A stretch of DNA of 64,000 nt. It comes from JBLUOA01 sp048060095 (GTDB taxonomy: Bacteria > Pseudomonadota > Alphaproteobacteria > Rhodobacterales > Rhodobacteraceae). Positions 50,691 to 59,458 of this stretch are shown here, in pieces. Under the pieces are notes generated by a model, which worked only from the letters and a program-made list of their open reading frames with translations, was not told the origin of the DNA and searched no databases. The stretch covers positions 868,001-932,000 of the forward strand of contig NZ_JBLUOA010000001.1 in the NCBI RefSeq assembly GCF_048060095.1. Reading direction: 5' to 3'. The position numbers were made by a program, and so were the translations under genes. Position 1 is the stretch's first letter; every line of letters starts with the position of its first letter.

Positions 50691-50876
50691 ATGATCCGCC
50701 TTGCCCTCACACTATTCTCCATGATCGCAACGTCCCTTGCCGGGATCGGCGTGATCGTCGTGCTGACCCTTGGGCATGACACGCTGGTGCCGATCCTGAT
50801 CGGGGCGGCGGTCGGTTTTGTCGTGGCAATTCCGGTGACGTGGATCGTGGCGAAGAAGATCGCGGCCCTGCGCTAA
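50691..50876 (+). CDS. Small two-helix membrane protein
   Basis: A 61-residue protein, mostly two hydrophobic helices (LALTLFSMIATSLAGIGVIV and LVPILIGAAVGFVVAIPVTW) joined by a short loop, ending in a basic tail IVAKKIAALR. GGAGG lies upstream of ATG. I recall Rhodobacterales homologues mislabelled CTP synthetase in databases; nothing here supports enzymatic function. Role unknown. Confidence 0.78.
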   Translation: MIRLALTLFSMIATSLAGIGVIVVLTLGHDTLVPILIGAAVGFVVAIPVTWIVAKKIAALR

Positions 50877-50896
50877 GGTCGCGCTCCCCACATTGG

Positions 50897-51661
50897 TTAG
50901 GCGTCGAGGAACGCGCGCATCGCGGCCTCGAACTCTCGCGGCTTATCGGCGTGGAGCCAGTGCCCCGCGCCCGGAATCCGCGCGAATTTCGCTTTTGGGA
51001 AGTGTCGTTTGATGGTGCTGCGATGTTCGGGCAGGACATAGTCGCTGTCTTTGCCGGAGAGAAAAAACGTCGGGCCAGCGAACGTGCCTGTCACCTCGGG
51101 GAACCCAACGATCTTCGGCATTTCCGCTTCAAGGGTGTCGAGGTTCAGTCGCCACTTCACCGGATCGGATTTCAGGTCGAGCGACTGCAACAGGAACGCC
51201 CTGATCCCCGCATCCTCTACATGCTCCGCGAACCGTTTGTCCGCCTCGCCGCGCGACGAAAGCCCCTTTAGATCAAGCGCCTTCATCGCGTCGATGAACT
51301 GCACCTGACTGTGCGAATAGGCGACCGGCGCGATGTCCGCGACGATCAGCCGACGGACGAGGTCGGGCCGCGATAGCGCCAGCACCATCGCCGCTTTGCC
51401 GCCCATCGAATGGCCGACGACATCCACGCTTTTCCCATGCGCTTCAATGACTTCCGCAAGGTCGCCTGCCATATCCGGATAGCTGTGCGTATCAAACCAA
51501 GGGCTGTTCCCGTGGTTGCGCATATCGACCGGCAAAACCTCCCCCCGGTCGGCCATCCGGCGGGCGATCACCCCCCAGTTTCGGGCAGAGCCATAAAGCC
51601 CGTGCACGATCAACAAAGGCGGCTGGTCAGTCGGCGATCCGCTGGTCATCACGTTCAACAT
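50897..51661 (-). CDS. Alpha/beta-fold hydrolase (YbfF-like esterase)
   Basis: A 254-residue cytoplasmic hydrolase. Oxyanion segment PLLIVHGLYGSARNWG, nucleophile elbow VVGHSMGGKAAMVLAL (Ser in SMGG), late acid in FFLSGKDSDYV and the catalytic His in PGAGHWLHADKP. It is close to YbfF/abhydrolase-11 esterases; the natural substrate is unknown. It is divergent from the gene at 51752. Confidence 0.87.
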   Translation of the reverse strand: MLNVMTSGSPTDQPPLLIVHGLYGSARNWGVIARRMADRGEVLPVDMRNHGNSPWFDTHSYPDMAGDLAEVIEAHGKSVDVVGHSMGGKAAMVLALSRPDLVRRLIVADIAPVAYSHSQVQFIDAMKALDLKGLSSRGEADKRFAEHVEDAGIRAFLLQSLDLKSDPVKWRLNLDTLEAEMPKIVGFPEVTGTFAGPTFFLSGKDSDYVLPEHRSTIKRHFPKAKFARIPGAGHWLHADKPREFEAAMRAFLDA

Positions 51662-51751
51662 ACGGCTTCATACACACTCCCCCCCGCAGCTTCCAGAGGA
51701 GTTGAGAATGTGCCGCGATTCCGGTATGTTGGGGGTAGAAGGGAACGGTGT

Positions 51752-52123
51752 ATGGATATTGGGGTCATCCACGCCAAGGCCGATGAGGTCTATGCTGCTA
51801 TGGGCGAACGCTTGTCCGTGGGCGGTCAGGATTTGTCGGCCCGGACGCGTAAGGCAGGGCGGCTACTGCCCCGGCGTATCCGACGGGATGCCCTATATAT
51901 GGCGAACGCCGCGGATCTTGCCGAGAACCCAAAGCTTGTCCGAATGATTGATCCAGCCAGATACGAAGCGGCCTATCGCGCCTGTATGACTCACCTGAAA
52001 ACCGTCGACCCGACCGAACGCCGCAAGGATATGTTTCTAAGCGTCGCGGGGGGAATCAGCTTTGCGGTTTTTGCCGTTGGTGGGCTGACGCTGAGCGTTC
52101 TTGTGTGGCGCGGTCTTCTCTGA
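51752..52123 (+). CDS. Conserved hypothetical protein with C-terminal membrane anchor
   Basis: A 123-residue protein. The N-terminal ~95 residues are soluble and basic (SARTRKAGRLLPRRIRRDAL, AENPKLVRMIDPARYEAAYR); a single C-terminal membrane segment (about 99-121, GGISFAVFAVGGLTLSVLVW) would anchor it in the inner membrane facing the cytoplasm. AAGGGA lies upstream of the ATG. Not recognised beyond being a Rhodobacterales-type protein beside glyA. A hairpin overlaps its 3' end. Confidence 0.72.
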   Translation: MDIGVIHAKADEVYAAMGERLSVGGQDLSARTRKAGRLLPRRIRRDALYMANAADLAENPKLVRMIDPARYEAAYRACMTHLKTVDPTERRKDMFLSVAGGISFAVFAVGGLTLSVLVWRGLL

Positions 52124-52130
52124 CCGCGCC
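52107..52130 (+). terminator. Terminator-like hairpin at the end of the gene at 51752
   Basis: Perfect 8-bp arms GGCGCGGT (52107-52114) and ACCGCGCC (52123-52130), 8-nt loop. The stop codon at 52121-52123 lies at the loop/3'-arm border. A partial T-run follows. Convergent glyA ends at 52151, so it may serve both strands. Confidence 0.5.
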
Positions 52131-52150
52131 GTGTCGCTTTGGTGGCCCTA

Positions 52151-53434
52151 TTACTGATCAGGGTATAGCGGGAACTGATCGCAAAGGGTTTTGACCTTTG
52201 CTTTTACCGCGTCTTCGACGGCGCCGTTACCCTCTTCGCCATTGGCGGCAAGGCCATCAACCACCTCAACGATCATGTCGGCAATCGAGCGGAACTCGGC
52301 CTCACCAAACCCACGGGTGGTCCCGGCGGGCGTGCCAAGCCGGATGCCTGATGTCACCATCGGTTTTTCCGGGTCAAACGGGATGCCGTTCTTGTTGCAG
52401 GTGATATTCGCCCGCCCAAGTGCCTTTTCGGTCGCGTTGCCTTTCACACCTTTCGGTCGCAGGTCGACAAGCATGACGTGGGTGTCCGTGCCGCCCGTCA
52501 CGATGTCGAGGCCGCCTTTCATAAGCTGATCGGCAAGCGCCACCGCGTTGGCTTTGACCTGCTGTTGGTAGGTCTTGAACTCTGGCAGCAACGCCTCACC
52601 AAACGCGACGGCTTTTGCGGCGATGACGTGCATCAAGGGGCCGCCCTGAATGCCGGGGAAGATAGCGGAGTTCACTTTCTTCGCGATGGTTTCGTCATTG
52701 GTCAGGATCATACCGCCGCGCGGGCCGCGCAGGGTTTTGTGGGTGGTCGTCGTTGCCACATGCGCGTGCGGGAAGGGCGACGGATGTTCGCCAGCGGCCA
52801 CGAGGCCCGCGAAATGCGCCATGTCCACATGCAGATACGCGCCGACCATATCCGCGATTTCGCGGAACCGGGCAAAGTCGATGACGCGCGGAATGGCAGA
52901 GCCGCCAGCGATAATCAGTTTCGGTTGATGTTCTTTTGCAAGCGCTTCAATCTCGTCATAGTCGATCAGATTGTCTTGCTTACGCACGCCGTATTGCACC
53001 GCGTTGAACCACTTGCCCGACTGGTTCGGTGCCGCGCCATGGGTCAGGTGACCGCCAGAGGCGAGGTTCATCCCGAGGATCGTATCGCCCGGCTGGATCA
53101 GCGCCTGCATCACCCCTTGGTTCGCCTGAGAACCGGAGTTCGGCTGCACATTCGCAAAATCACACCCAAACAGTTGCCTGGCGCGATCAATGGCGAGGTT
53201 TTCGGCGACATCGACATACTGGCACCCGCCATAATAGCGGCGGCCCGGATAGCCTTCGGCATATTTGTTTGTCATGACAGAGCCTTGCGCCTCCATCACC
53301 GCGGCAGAGACGATGTTCTCGGATGCAATCAATTCGATCTCGTCCCGCTGACGACCCAGTTCATCCCGGATAGAGCCAAAAACCTCAGGATCGCGAGTGG
53401 ACAAAGAAGCGGTGAAAAAACCTTGCGTGGACAT
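52151..53434 (-). CDS. glyA: Serine hydroxymethyltransferase
   Basis: PLP enzyme interconverting serine and glycine with tetrahydrofolate, the main source of one-carbon units. The 427-residue protein has NKYAEGYPGRRYYGGCQYVD, QPNSGSQANQGVMQALIQPG, HVDMAHFAGLVAAGEHPSPF and the PLP-lysine motif ATTTTHKTLRGPRGGMIL. Length and motifs are typical. It is divergent from nadK, with a 191-nt gap that holds a small GGATC/GATCC hairpin (53527-53545) but no riboswitch I can recognise. Confidence 0.98.
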   Translation of the reverse strand: MSTQGFFTASLSTRDPEVFGSIRDELGRQRDEIELIASENIVSAAVMEAQGSVMTNKYAEGYPGRRYYGGCQYVDVAENLAIDRARQLFGCDFANVQPNSGSQANQGVMQALIQPGDTILGMNLASGGHLTHGAAPNQSGKWFNAVQYGVRKQDNLIDYDEIEALAKEHQPKLIIAGGSAIPRVIDFARFREIADMVGAYLHVDMAHFAGLVAAGEHPSPFPHAHVATTTTHKTLRGPRGGMILTNDETIAKKVNSAIFPGIQGGPLMHVIAAKAVAFGEALLPEFKTYQQQVKANAVALADQLMKGGLDIVTGGTDTHVMLVDLRPKGVKGNATEKALGRANITCNKNGIPFDPEKPMVTSGIRLGTPAGTTRGFGEAEFRSIADMIVEVVDGLAANGEEGNGAVEDAVKAKVKTLCDQFPLYPDQ

Positions 53435-53625
53435 TCGTTGGATATCTCCGTGAGCCGGGTTGACGTTGCGCCAGTGTGTAGCCGGAAAGGGGCCGGGACT
53501 AAAGCGTATAAAACGACATAGCGCGTGGATCAGGCGTCACGATCCGCGAATTATCGCCCCCTTGTGTTTCTGTTCTGTGCAGGCGAGTGTTTAGCGACAG
53601 GAGTTGCAGGATCACGACCATCCCG

Positions 53626-54381
53626 ATGAAAATTTCCTTTGCCGCCAGTCCCGTCGAAATGGCGCAGGACAGTGTCGCGACCCTCAAGGCGCGGTTTGGC
53701 GATCATGCGCCCGAAAATGCGGATGTGATTGTCGCGTTGGGTGGCGATGGCTTCATGCTTCAGACGCTTCACGACACGCAGCATCTGACGACGCCCGTTT
53801 ACGGGATGAACCGTGGCACCGTCGGGTTCCTGATGAACGAATATGCCGAAGATGCGTTGCTGGATCGGCTTGAGCAGGCGGAGGAGGAGGTCGTAAACCC
53901 CCTTCGGATGCGCGCGGTTGTCAAGGATGGAACGGAACACTCCGCCCTCGCGATCAACGAAGTGTCCTTGCTGCGGGCTGGTCCACAGGCGGCCAAGCTA
54001 AAGATCAGCGTTGATGGGCGACTGCGGATGCCCGAACTCGTGTGTGACGGTGCGCTTCTTTGCACGCCCGCGGGATCGACGGCCTATAACTACTCCGCGC
54101 ACGGACCTATCCTGCCGATTGGGGCGGATGTGCTCGCCCTGACGGCGATGGCCGCCTTCCGGCCCCGACGCTGGCGCGGGGCGCTGTTGCCGAAAACCGC
54201 CCAAGTGAAGATTGAGGTGTTGGAGCCTGAAAAACGCCCGGTGATGGCCGACGCGGACAGTCGTTCGGTGCGTAATGTGGTGCTTGTCGAAATTCAAAGT
54301 GAGCCGACAATTGCCCACCGCATTCTGTTCGATCCGGGACATGGGTTGGAAGAACGCCTGATCCGAGAACAGTTCGTCTAG
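53626..54381 (+). CDS. nadK: NAD kinase
   Basis: Phosphorylates NAD to NADP. The 251-residue protein has the diagnostic IVALGGDGFMLQTLHD (GGDG), VYGMNRGTVGFLMNEY, AINEVSLLRAGP and CTPAGSTAYNYSAHGPILPI. ATG 53626 (MKISFAASPVEMAQDSV) is chosen over the in-frame start at 53587. It converges on the sigma-54 activator gene with 3 nt between stops. Confidence 0.95.
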   Translation: MKISFAASPVEMAQDSVATLKARFGDHAPENADVIVALGGDGFMLQTLHDTQHLTTPVYGMNRGTVGFLMNEYAEDALLDRLEQAEEEVVNPLRMRAVVKDGTEHSALAINEVSLLRAGPQAAKLKISVDGRLRMPELVCDGALLCTPAGSTAYNYSAHGPILPIGADVLALTAMAAFRPRRWRGALLPKTAQVKIEVLEPEKRPVMADADSRSVRNVVLVEIQSEPTIAHRILFDPGHGLEERLIREQFV

Positions 54382-54384
54382 CGC

Positions 54385-55788
54385 TCAGGTCCGATTCCGC
54401 GACCAGCTTGCGCGCTTACGGTAGAGAGTCGAGGGCGAAACATCCAGCACACGCGCGGCCTTTGGCACGCTGCCGCCGTATCGCGCGATGGTTTCCTCGA
54501 TCACCAATTGTTCGATTTCGTGCAGGGTTTTGCCGACAAGTTCATCGACTGTTGCCGGGGTCCCGCTCGGCTGCGCCGCCGCAGGTTCGCTATGCGCGAC
54601 GCCGCCGCCAGCCTCAAGAATATCCGTGGGCAGCATGGACCGGGTCAGCACTTGCCCGTTGTTCAGGACAACGACATTGCGGATCACGTTCATCAATTGG
54701 CGAACATTGCCGGGCCAGCTGAGGCGGCGGAACAGCTCCTTAACATCCGGTGACAGGGCGGTGAAGTCGCGCCCCTCCTCATGCGAATATTGCCTGAGCG
54801 CACTTTCGGCGAGTTCGATGATATCATCGCCGCGATCCCGAAGCGGGGGCAGGTGGATCGGAACCACGTGCAGGCGGTAATAGAGGTCTTCGCGAAAAGC
54901 GCCGCGGCGCACCTGTTCCAGCGGATCGCGGTTCGTGGCGCAGACGATACGGACGTTGACCTTGCGCGGTCGTACTGACCCGACCGGGTTGATCATGGAT
55001 GTCTGAAGGAACCGTAGCAGTTTGGTTTGCAGGTTCAGGTCCATCTCGCATATTTCATCGAGGAACAGCGTCCCGCCATCTGCCGCTGCCGCTGCGCCGG
55101 GTTTGTCGGCAATGGCACCGGTGAACGATCCGCGCAGGTGGCCGAAGACTTCGGACTCCAACAGGTCCGACGGGATGGCCCCACAGTTCAGCGGCACGAA
55201 CGGCCCGCGCACCCGGTCGGAAAGATCGTGAACGGCCTGCGCGCAAATCTCTTTACCTGTGCCGCTTTCGCCGGTGATGAACACGGTCGCCATCGATGGC
55301 GCGACGGTGCGGATATTGCCGTAGACCTGCTTCATCGTGCCTGATGAGCCGATAAAGCCCTTGATCAGATCACCGCCGTTGGTCATGGCGCCTGCATTCT
55401 CCGACCGGCGCGCCGCGTCAAAGCGCGCGTTTTCGATCGCGTTCAGAAAATGCTGTTCATTGAAGGGTTTAAGCAGGAATTCATGTGCGCCCGCGCGCAT
55501 CGCCTCAACCGCGCGATTGATTGATCCATTCGCGGTAATCACGATAATCCGGGCCTCGGGGTGGGCGGCAAGGCAGTCTTTCATCAGGTCCAGCCCGTCG
55601 CGATCCGGTAGCATCAGATCAAGCAGAACGACATGCGGGCGCAGTTCCAGAAAGCGGTTCAACCCGCCCGCCGCGTCGCCTTCGGTCACAACGGTGTAGC
55701 CTGCGTTTTTCAGAACAGTCTCATAGACCATTTGCAGGGACGGCGTGTCCTCAATCAACAGCAGGGGCTGGGTTGCCTCACCCGCCAT
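54385..55788 (-). CDS. Sigma-54-dependent response regulator (NtrC/LuxO type)
   Basis: A 467-residue activator: receiver domain (about 8-125, phospho-Asp in VVLLDLMLPDRDGLDL), AAA+ domain (about 155-385, Walker A TGESGTGKEICAQA, Walker B GGTLFLDEICEMD) and a Fis-type HTH (about 425-467, GGSVPKAARVLDVSPSTLYR). The sigma-54 contact loop reads GSFTGA instead of GAFTGA. ATG 55788 has TGGAGGG upstream and lies 11 nt inside the hybrid kinase gene; the upstream in-frame start at 55821 is rejected. It is probably the output of the adjacent kinase. rpoN is not in the window. Confidence 0.9.
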   Translation of the reverse strand: MAGEATQPLLLIEDTPSLQMVYETVLKNAGYTVVTEGDAAGGLNRFLELRPHVVLLDLMLPDRDGLDLMKDCLAAHPEARIIVITANGSINRAVEAMRAGAHEFLLKPFNEQHFLNAIENARFDAARRSENAGAMTNGGDLIKGFIGSSGTMKQVYGNIRTVAPSMATVFITGESGTGKEICAQAVHDLSDRVRGPFVPLNCGAIPSDLLESEVFGHLRGSFTGAIADKPGAAAAADGGTLFLDEICEMDLNLQTKLLRFLQTSMINPVGSVRPRKVNVRIVCATNRDPLEQVRRGAFREDLYYRLHVVPIHLPPLRDRGDDIIELAESALRQYSHEEGRDFTALSPDVKELFRRLSWPGNVRQLMNVIRNVVVLNNGQVLTRSMLPTDILEAGGGVAHSEPAAAQPSGTPATVDELVGKTLHEIEQLVIEETIARYGGSVPKAARVLDVSPSTLYRKRASWSRNRT

Positions 55789-57292
55789 CGGTTCCCTCCA
55801 GCTCTGACGCGATACGGTCAATCAGTTGACGCAGACATTTGTCTGCCTCCTGACCCAATGTCAGCACGGCGCTTTCGTCCAATCGGTGTGCGGCGGCGTT
55901 CAGCGCCTCAGCCTGCCGTTGCAGACGATCCGCCCCAACCGCACCCGACAATGAGATCAGGACATGAGTCTGGCCGCGCAGTTCCACCTGGTCAAGTTCC
56001 TTGATCGCGCGGGCCATGTGGGCGCTGACATTGCCAAGGTCGTTGTGCAGACGGGTCAAAAGTTCTTTGGCCCCGGCAGGTCCGGCGATGTCCAGAAGGC
56101 GGCGAAAGCGATCTTCATCAAGTTCAACATTCTCGGGCGCGGTCCGCAGCGGTGGCGGAGCCTTACCAGCCGCAAACAAAAGCGCCGCGATGGATTGCCC
56201 GAACGCATCAATGCTAAGGATCGGCTTGGCGAGTATTCGGTCCGCCCCCGCGTCAAAGATCGCGTCCCGGTTGGACCGCAGGACAAACGCCGTAACCGCA
56301 AGGATCGGCAGATCGCGCAAAGGCGGGCGTTGGGCGCGGATGTGGCGCATCACCTCAAGCCCGGACAACAAGGGCATGTCGATGTCGATCAGGGCGACGT
56401 CGAAATTCTCCCGCTCAAGCCAGTTCAGTGCGTCGACGCCATCGGCGGCAATTTCGTATTCCGCGCCCATCACCTGCAACATCTGCGCGACGATCAACTG
56501 ATTGGTCTCGTTGTCTTCCGCCACCAGAACGCGGATGTCGGACAGGTCGGGAATGGATTGATTGCCCTCAACCGACGCCGCAAAGTTCCACGCCTTCGCC
56601 GGAAGCGTCAGCGTCACCGTCGCCCCCTGATCGTTATTCTCGACCGAGATCGTGCCGCCCATCCTGTCGGCGATGTCTTTCGCGATATGCAGGCCCAACC
56701 CGGTGCCGGGTTTGCCGGTGTTTTCCGGGCGGCCCTGAAATTCGTAAAGTTGCGAAATCGCTTCTTCTGAAAAGCCGGGGCCGTTGTCGGTCACGGTGAA
56801 ACACAGCTTGTCGCCGTCAACGCGGCTCGCGCTCATCCAGACTTTGCCCGCTTCGGTGTATTTCAGCGCGTTGCTGAGGAGGTTTGACAGGATACGTTCC
56901 AGCCCCAGCCGGTCGGTTGAGATGACGGCGGGAACATCCTCTGCCAAATCCAGCCCGAAGGTCAGTCCAAGCTCCTGCGCGCGGCCGGCCCAGCGAAGTT
57001 CCACGTCTTTCAGTAGCCGATGCAGGTGCAGGTTCGCAAAGACGGACTCCGACCCCGGCAGGCCATCCGTCACGATGTTGAGCGCGTCTTCGACGAGGCG
57101 CGCGAGAACTTCGCCCGACGTGCGGATACGCTCCAATTGCAACTGGGTTTCGGCGTCGACCTTGGTGTAATCGACCTGCCGCAAGCCGCCGATCACGTCG
57201 AACACCGCGGATCGAATATCGTGGGTCAGCAAGTTTAGCCGCTTGGCGTCTTCGGACACCGGTTCAACATCACGACCGCTGAACTCGGTCAC
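55778..57292 (-). CDS. Soluble hybrid histidine kinase with receiver and Hpt-like domain
   Basis: A 504-residue protein without membrane segment or recognisable sensor domain. HisKA-type dimerisation helix with His24 (LNLLTHDIRSAVFDVIGGL); HATPase domain (about 110-235) with NLLSNALKYTEAG (N box), VTDNGPGF and GTGLGLHIAKDIADRMGG; receiver (about 255-370) with phospho-Asp in VALIDIDMPLLSGLEV and switch Lys in ILAKPI; C-terminal Hpt-like domain (about 395-500) whose His443 sits in THVLISLSGAVGA. The usual H-x-L-K-G reads H-V-L-I-S. Overlap of 11 nt with the sigma-54 regulator suggests a phosphorelay pair. The input signal is unknown. Confidence 0.88.
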   Translation of the reverse strand: MTEFSGRDVEPVSEDAKRLNLLTHDIRSAVFDVIGGLRQVDYTKVDAETQLQLERIRTSGEVLARLVEDALNIVTDGLPGSESVFANLHLHRLLKDVELRWAGRAQELGLTFGLDLAEDVPAVISTDRLGLERILSNLLSNALKYTEAGKVWMSASRVDGDKLCFTVTDNGPGFSEEAISQLYEFQGRPENTGKPGTGLGLHIAKDIADRMGGTISVENNDQGATVTLTLPAKAWNFAASVEGNQSIPDLSDIRVLVAEDNETNQLIVAQMLQVMGAEYEIAADGVDALNWLERENFDVALIDIDMPLLSGLEVMRHIRAQRPPLRDLPILAVTAFVLRSNRDAIFDAGADRILAKPILSIDAFGQSIAALLFAAGKAPPPLRTAPENVELDEDRFRRLLDIAGPAGAKELLTRLHNDLGNVSAHMARAIKELDQVELRGQTHVLISLSGAVGADRLQRQAEALNAAAHRLDESAVLTLGQEADKCLRQLIDRIASELEGTDGG

Positions 57293-57382
57293 GTTGCCGC
57301 CCTCGCATAAGGGCGGCCATCCGTTCGAAAGGGGTGTGCGGCCATAGCGGGTGTCATCAAATAAATACGTCGAAACAAGATT

Positions 57383-57410
57383 TTGGCCACAGTGCCTTCA
57401 TTGCGGCCAA
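57383..57410. promoter_or_regulatory. Inverted repeat upstream of the hybrid kinase
   Basis: TTGGCC (57383-57388) and GGCCAA (57405-57410) with a 16-nt spacer, in the 163-nt gap between prpE and the kinase gene and about 90 nt upstream of the kinase start. It could be an operator for a dimeric regulator. There is no sigma-54 promoter match (GG-N10-GC) that I trust in this gap. Confidence 0.3.
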
Positions 57411-57420
57411 TAAATCAAGT

Positions 57421-57447
57421 GTCACGCACCCGCTTCGCGGAAGTGAC
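57421..57447 (-). terminator. Terminator-like hairpin after prpE
   Basis: GTCAC (57421-57425) pairs with GTGAC (57443-57447), with an inner CCGC-TTC-GCGG stem (57429-57439). On the minus strand it starts 8 nt after the prpE stop and is followed by ACTTGATTTATT, an interrupted T-rich tail. Confidence 0.55.
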
Positions 57448-57455
57448 GCGGCGGC

Positions 57456-59351
57456 CTATCCCGCTTTGGGGTAGCCCACCTGGGCCAACGAGCCCTTGAT
57501 TTCGTCAAGCACTGCGGGTTCGTCGATTGTTGCTGGCATTTTGTAATCTTCGCCGTCCGCGATCTTGACCATCGTTGCCCGCAGGATCTTGCCGGATCGT
57601 GTTTTGGGCAGGCGATCAACGACCACTGCCAGCTTGAACGCGGCAACTGGCCCGATCTTCTCCCGCACGCGGGTGACGCAATCGTTGATAACATCGTCCT
57701 TCGCCCGATCCGCCCCGGTGTTGAGGCATAGGAATCCCATCGGCAGCTGCCCCTTCAGCGGATCGGAGACGCCGATCACGGCGCATTCCGCGACATCCGG
57801 GTGCCCGGCGAGCACTTCTTCCATCGCACCGGTCGACAGGCGGTGTCCGGCGACGTTAATCACGTCGTCCGTCCGCGCCATGATGTAGAGGTATCCGTCT
57901 TCGTCAATATAGCCCGCATCGCCGGTTTCGTAATAACCGGGAAAATGTTCCAGGTAACTTTTGCGATAGCGGTCTTCGGCGTTCCAGAGGTTCGGCAGCG
58001 TGCCCGGCGGTAGCGGCAGCTTGATCGCGATAGCGCCGAGTTCGCCAGCGGGCATCGGATGGCCGCCTTCGTCAAGAATCTGAACGTCATAACCCGGCAT
58101 CGCGACGGAGGGGGAGCCGACCTTGACCGGCAGCGCCTCGACCCCCAGCGGGTTCGCGGCGATGGCCCAGCCTGTTTCCGTCTGCCACCAGTGGTCGATC
58201 ACCGGAACGCCGAGTTGATCCTGCGCCCATTCGATCGTGTCGGGGTCTGCGCGCTCCCCTGCAAGGAACAGGGACTCGAGGCTCGATAGGTCGTATTTCT
58301 TCAGGAACTCACCCGTCGGGTCTTCGCGCTTGATCGCCCGGAAGGCGGTCGGCGCGGTGAACAGGCTTTTGACGCCATGTTCCTGAATGACGCGCCAAAA
58401 GGTTCCAGCGTCCGGGGTGCCGACCGGCTTACCTTCAAACACGATGGTTGTGTTGCCGTTAATCAGGGGGCCGTAGCAGATGTAGCTGTGCCCGACGACC
58501 CAGCCGACGTCGGACGCGGCCCAGAACACGTCGCCGGGCTCGACATTGTAGATATATTTCATCGTCCAGTTGAGCGCGACCAACTGCCCGGCGGTGTGGC
58601 GGATCACACCTTTCGGCGCGCCCGTCGTGCCGGAGGTATAAAGGATATAGGCGGGATGATTGCCCTCAACCGGGACGCACTCGGCGGATTCCACACCATA
58701 TTGGAAAGAGTGCCAGTCAAAGTCGCGGCCTTCCTCCAGCTTCGCGACTTCCTGTTCGCGCTGGAAGATGACGCAGAAATCCGGCTTGTGGGTCGCTTCT
58801 TCAATCGCCCCATCAAGCAGCGGCTTATAATGCACAACCCGGCCCGGTTCGATCCCGCAGGAGGCGGCGATGATCGCCTTTGGTTTTGCGTCGTCGATCC
58901 GAACGGCCAGTTCGCTTGCCGCGAAGCCGCCGAAAACGACCGAATGGATCGCGCCTAGCCGCGCGCAGGCCAGCATTGCCTCAAGCGCTTGGGGAACCAT
59001 TGGCATGTAGATGATGACGCGGTCGCCCTTTTCGACACCTTTGGCGCGCAACGCCCCGGCGAGCGAGGCGACGCGCAACTGCAGCTCCGCATAGCTGATC
59101 GCGTGACGGGTGCTGGTGACGGGGCTGTCATAGATGATCGCAGTCCGGTCGCCATGGCCTGCCTCGACGTGGCGATCCACGGCGTTGTAGCAGGTGTTGA
59201 CCTTCGCGTCAGAGAACCACTCGTATAGCGGGGCGTTGTCGTCAAACAGCGCCTTCGTCGGCGGCGTGTCCCAGTCGATTGTCTGGGCAGCGTCCATCCA
59301 GAACGCATCCGGGTCCTGCTTCCACGAGGTGTAAAGATCATCATATGTCAT
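57456..59351 (-). CDS. prpE: Propionyl-CoA synthetase
   Basis: AMP-forming acyl-CoA ligase of 631 residues that activates propionate. The adenylation motif is YILYTSGTTGAPKGVIRHTA; others are VFWAASDVGWVVGHSYICYG, DHWWQTETGWAIAANP, YYETGDAGYIDEDGYLYIMA and the C-terminal KTRSGKILRATMVKI with the regulatory Lys acylated in this family. The active-site Ala-Ala-Ser-Asp-Val-Gly and length favour PrpE over acetyl-CoA synthetase. ATG 59351 with GGGAGG upstream is chosen over 59366. The cobB-like sirtuin at 44335 could deacylate that Lys. Confidence 0.92.
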   Translation of the reverse strand: MTYDDLYTSWKQDPDAFWMDAAQTIDWDTPPTKALFDDNAPLYEWFSDAKVNTCYNAVDRHVEAGHGDRTAIIYDSPVTSTRHAISYAELQLRVASLAGALRAKGVEKGDRVIIYMPMVPQALEAMLACARLGAIHSVVFGGFAASELAVRIDDAKPKAIIAASCGIEPGRVVHYKPLLDGAIEEATHKPDFCVIFQREQEVAKLEEGRDFDWHSFQYGVESAECVPVEGNHPAYILYTSGTTGAPKGVIRHTAGQLVALNWTMKYIYNVEPGDVFWAASDVGWVVGHSYICYGPLINGNTTIVFEGKPVGTPDAGTFWRVIQEHGVKSLFTAPTAFRAIKREDPTGEFLKKYDLSSLESLFLAGERADPDTIEWAQDQLGVPVIDHWWQTETGWAIAANPLGVEALPVKVGSPSVAMPGYDVQILDEGGHPMPAGELGAIAIKLPLPPGTLPNLWNAEDRYRKSYLEHFPGYYETGDAGYIDEDGYLYIMARTDDVINVAGHRLSTGAMEEVLAGHPDVAECAVIGVSDPLKGQLPMGFLCLNTGADRAKDDVINDCVTRVREKIGPVAAFKLAVVVDRLPKTRSGKILRATMVKIADGEDYKMPATIDEPAVLDEIKGSLAQVGYPKAG

Positions 59352-59458
59352 CGAAATTCCTCCCACGGTATTTCGTTATTCTCTAAGCGTGTGCACAGCG
59401 CGACAAACCCCCGGACTGCGCCGCTCCGTCGCGGCTGGCGCTAGCCTCGGCACTATTT

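Noticed and set aside
50691..50876. CTP synthetase annotation for the 61-residue protein
   Set aside because: CTP synthase is a protein of over 500 residues with amidotransferase motifs; this is a two-helix membrane peptide.
53435..53625. Riboswitch (SAH, glycine or THF type) in front of glyA
   Set aside because: No conserved core of these classes could be found on the minus strand; only a small GGATC/GATCC hairpin is present.
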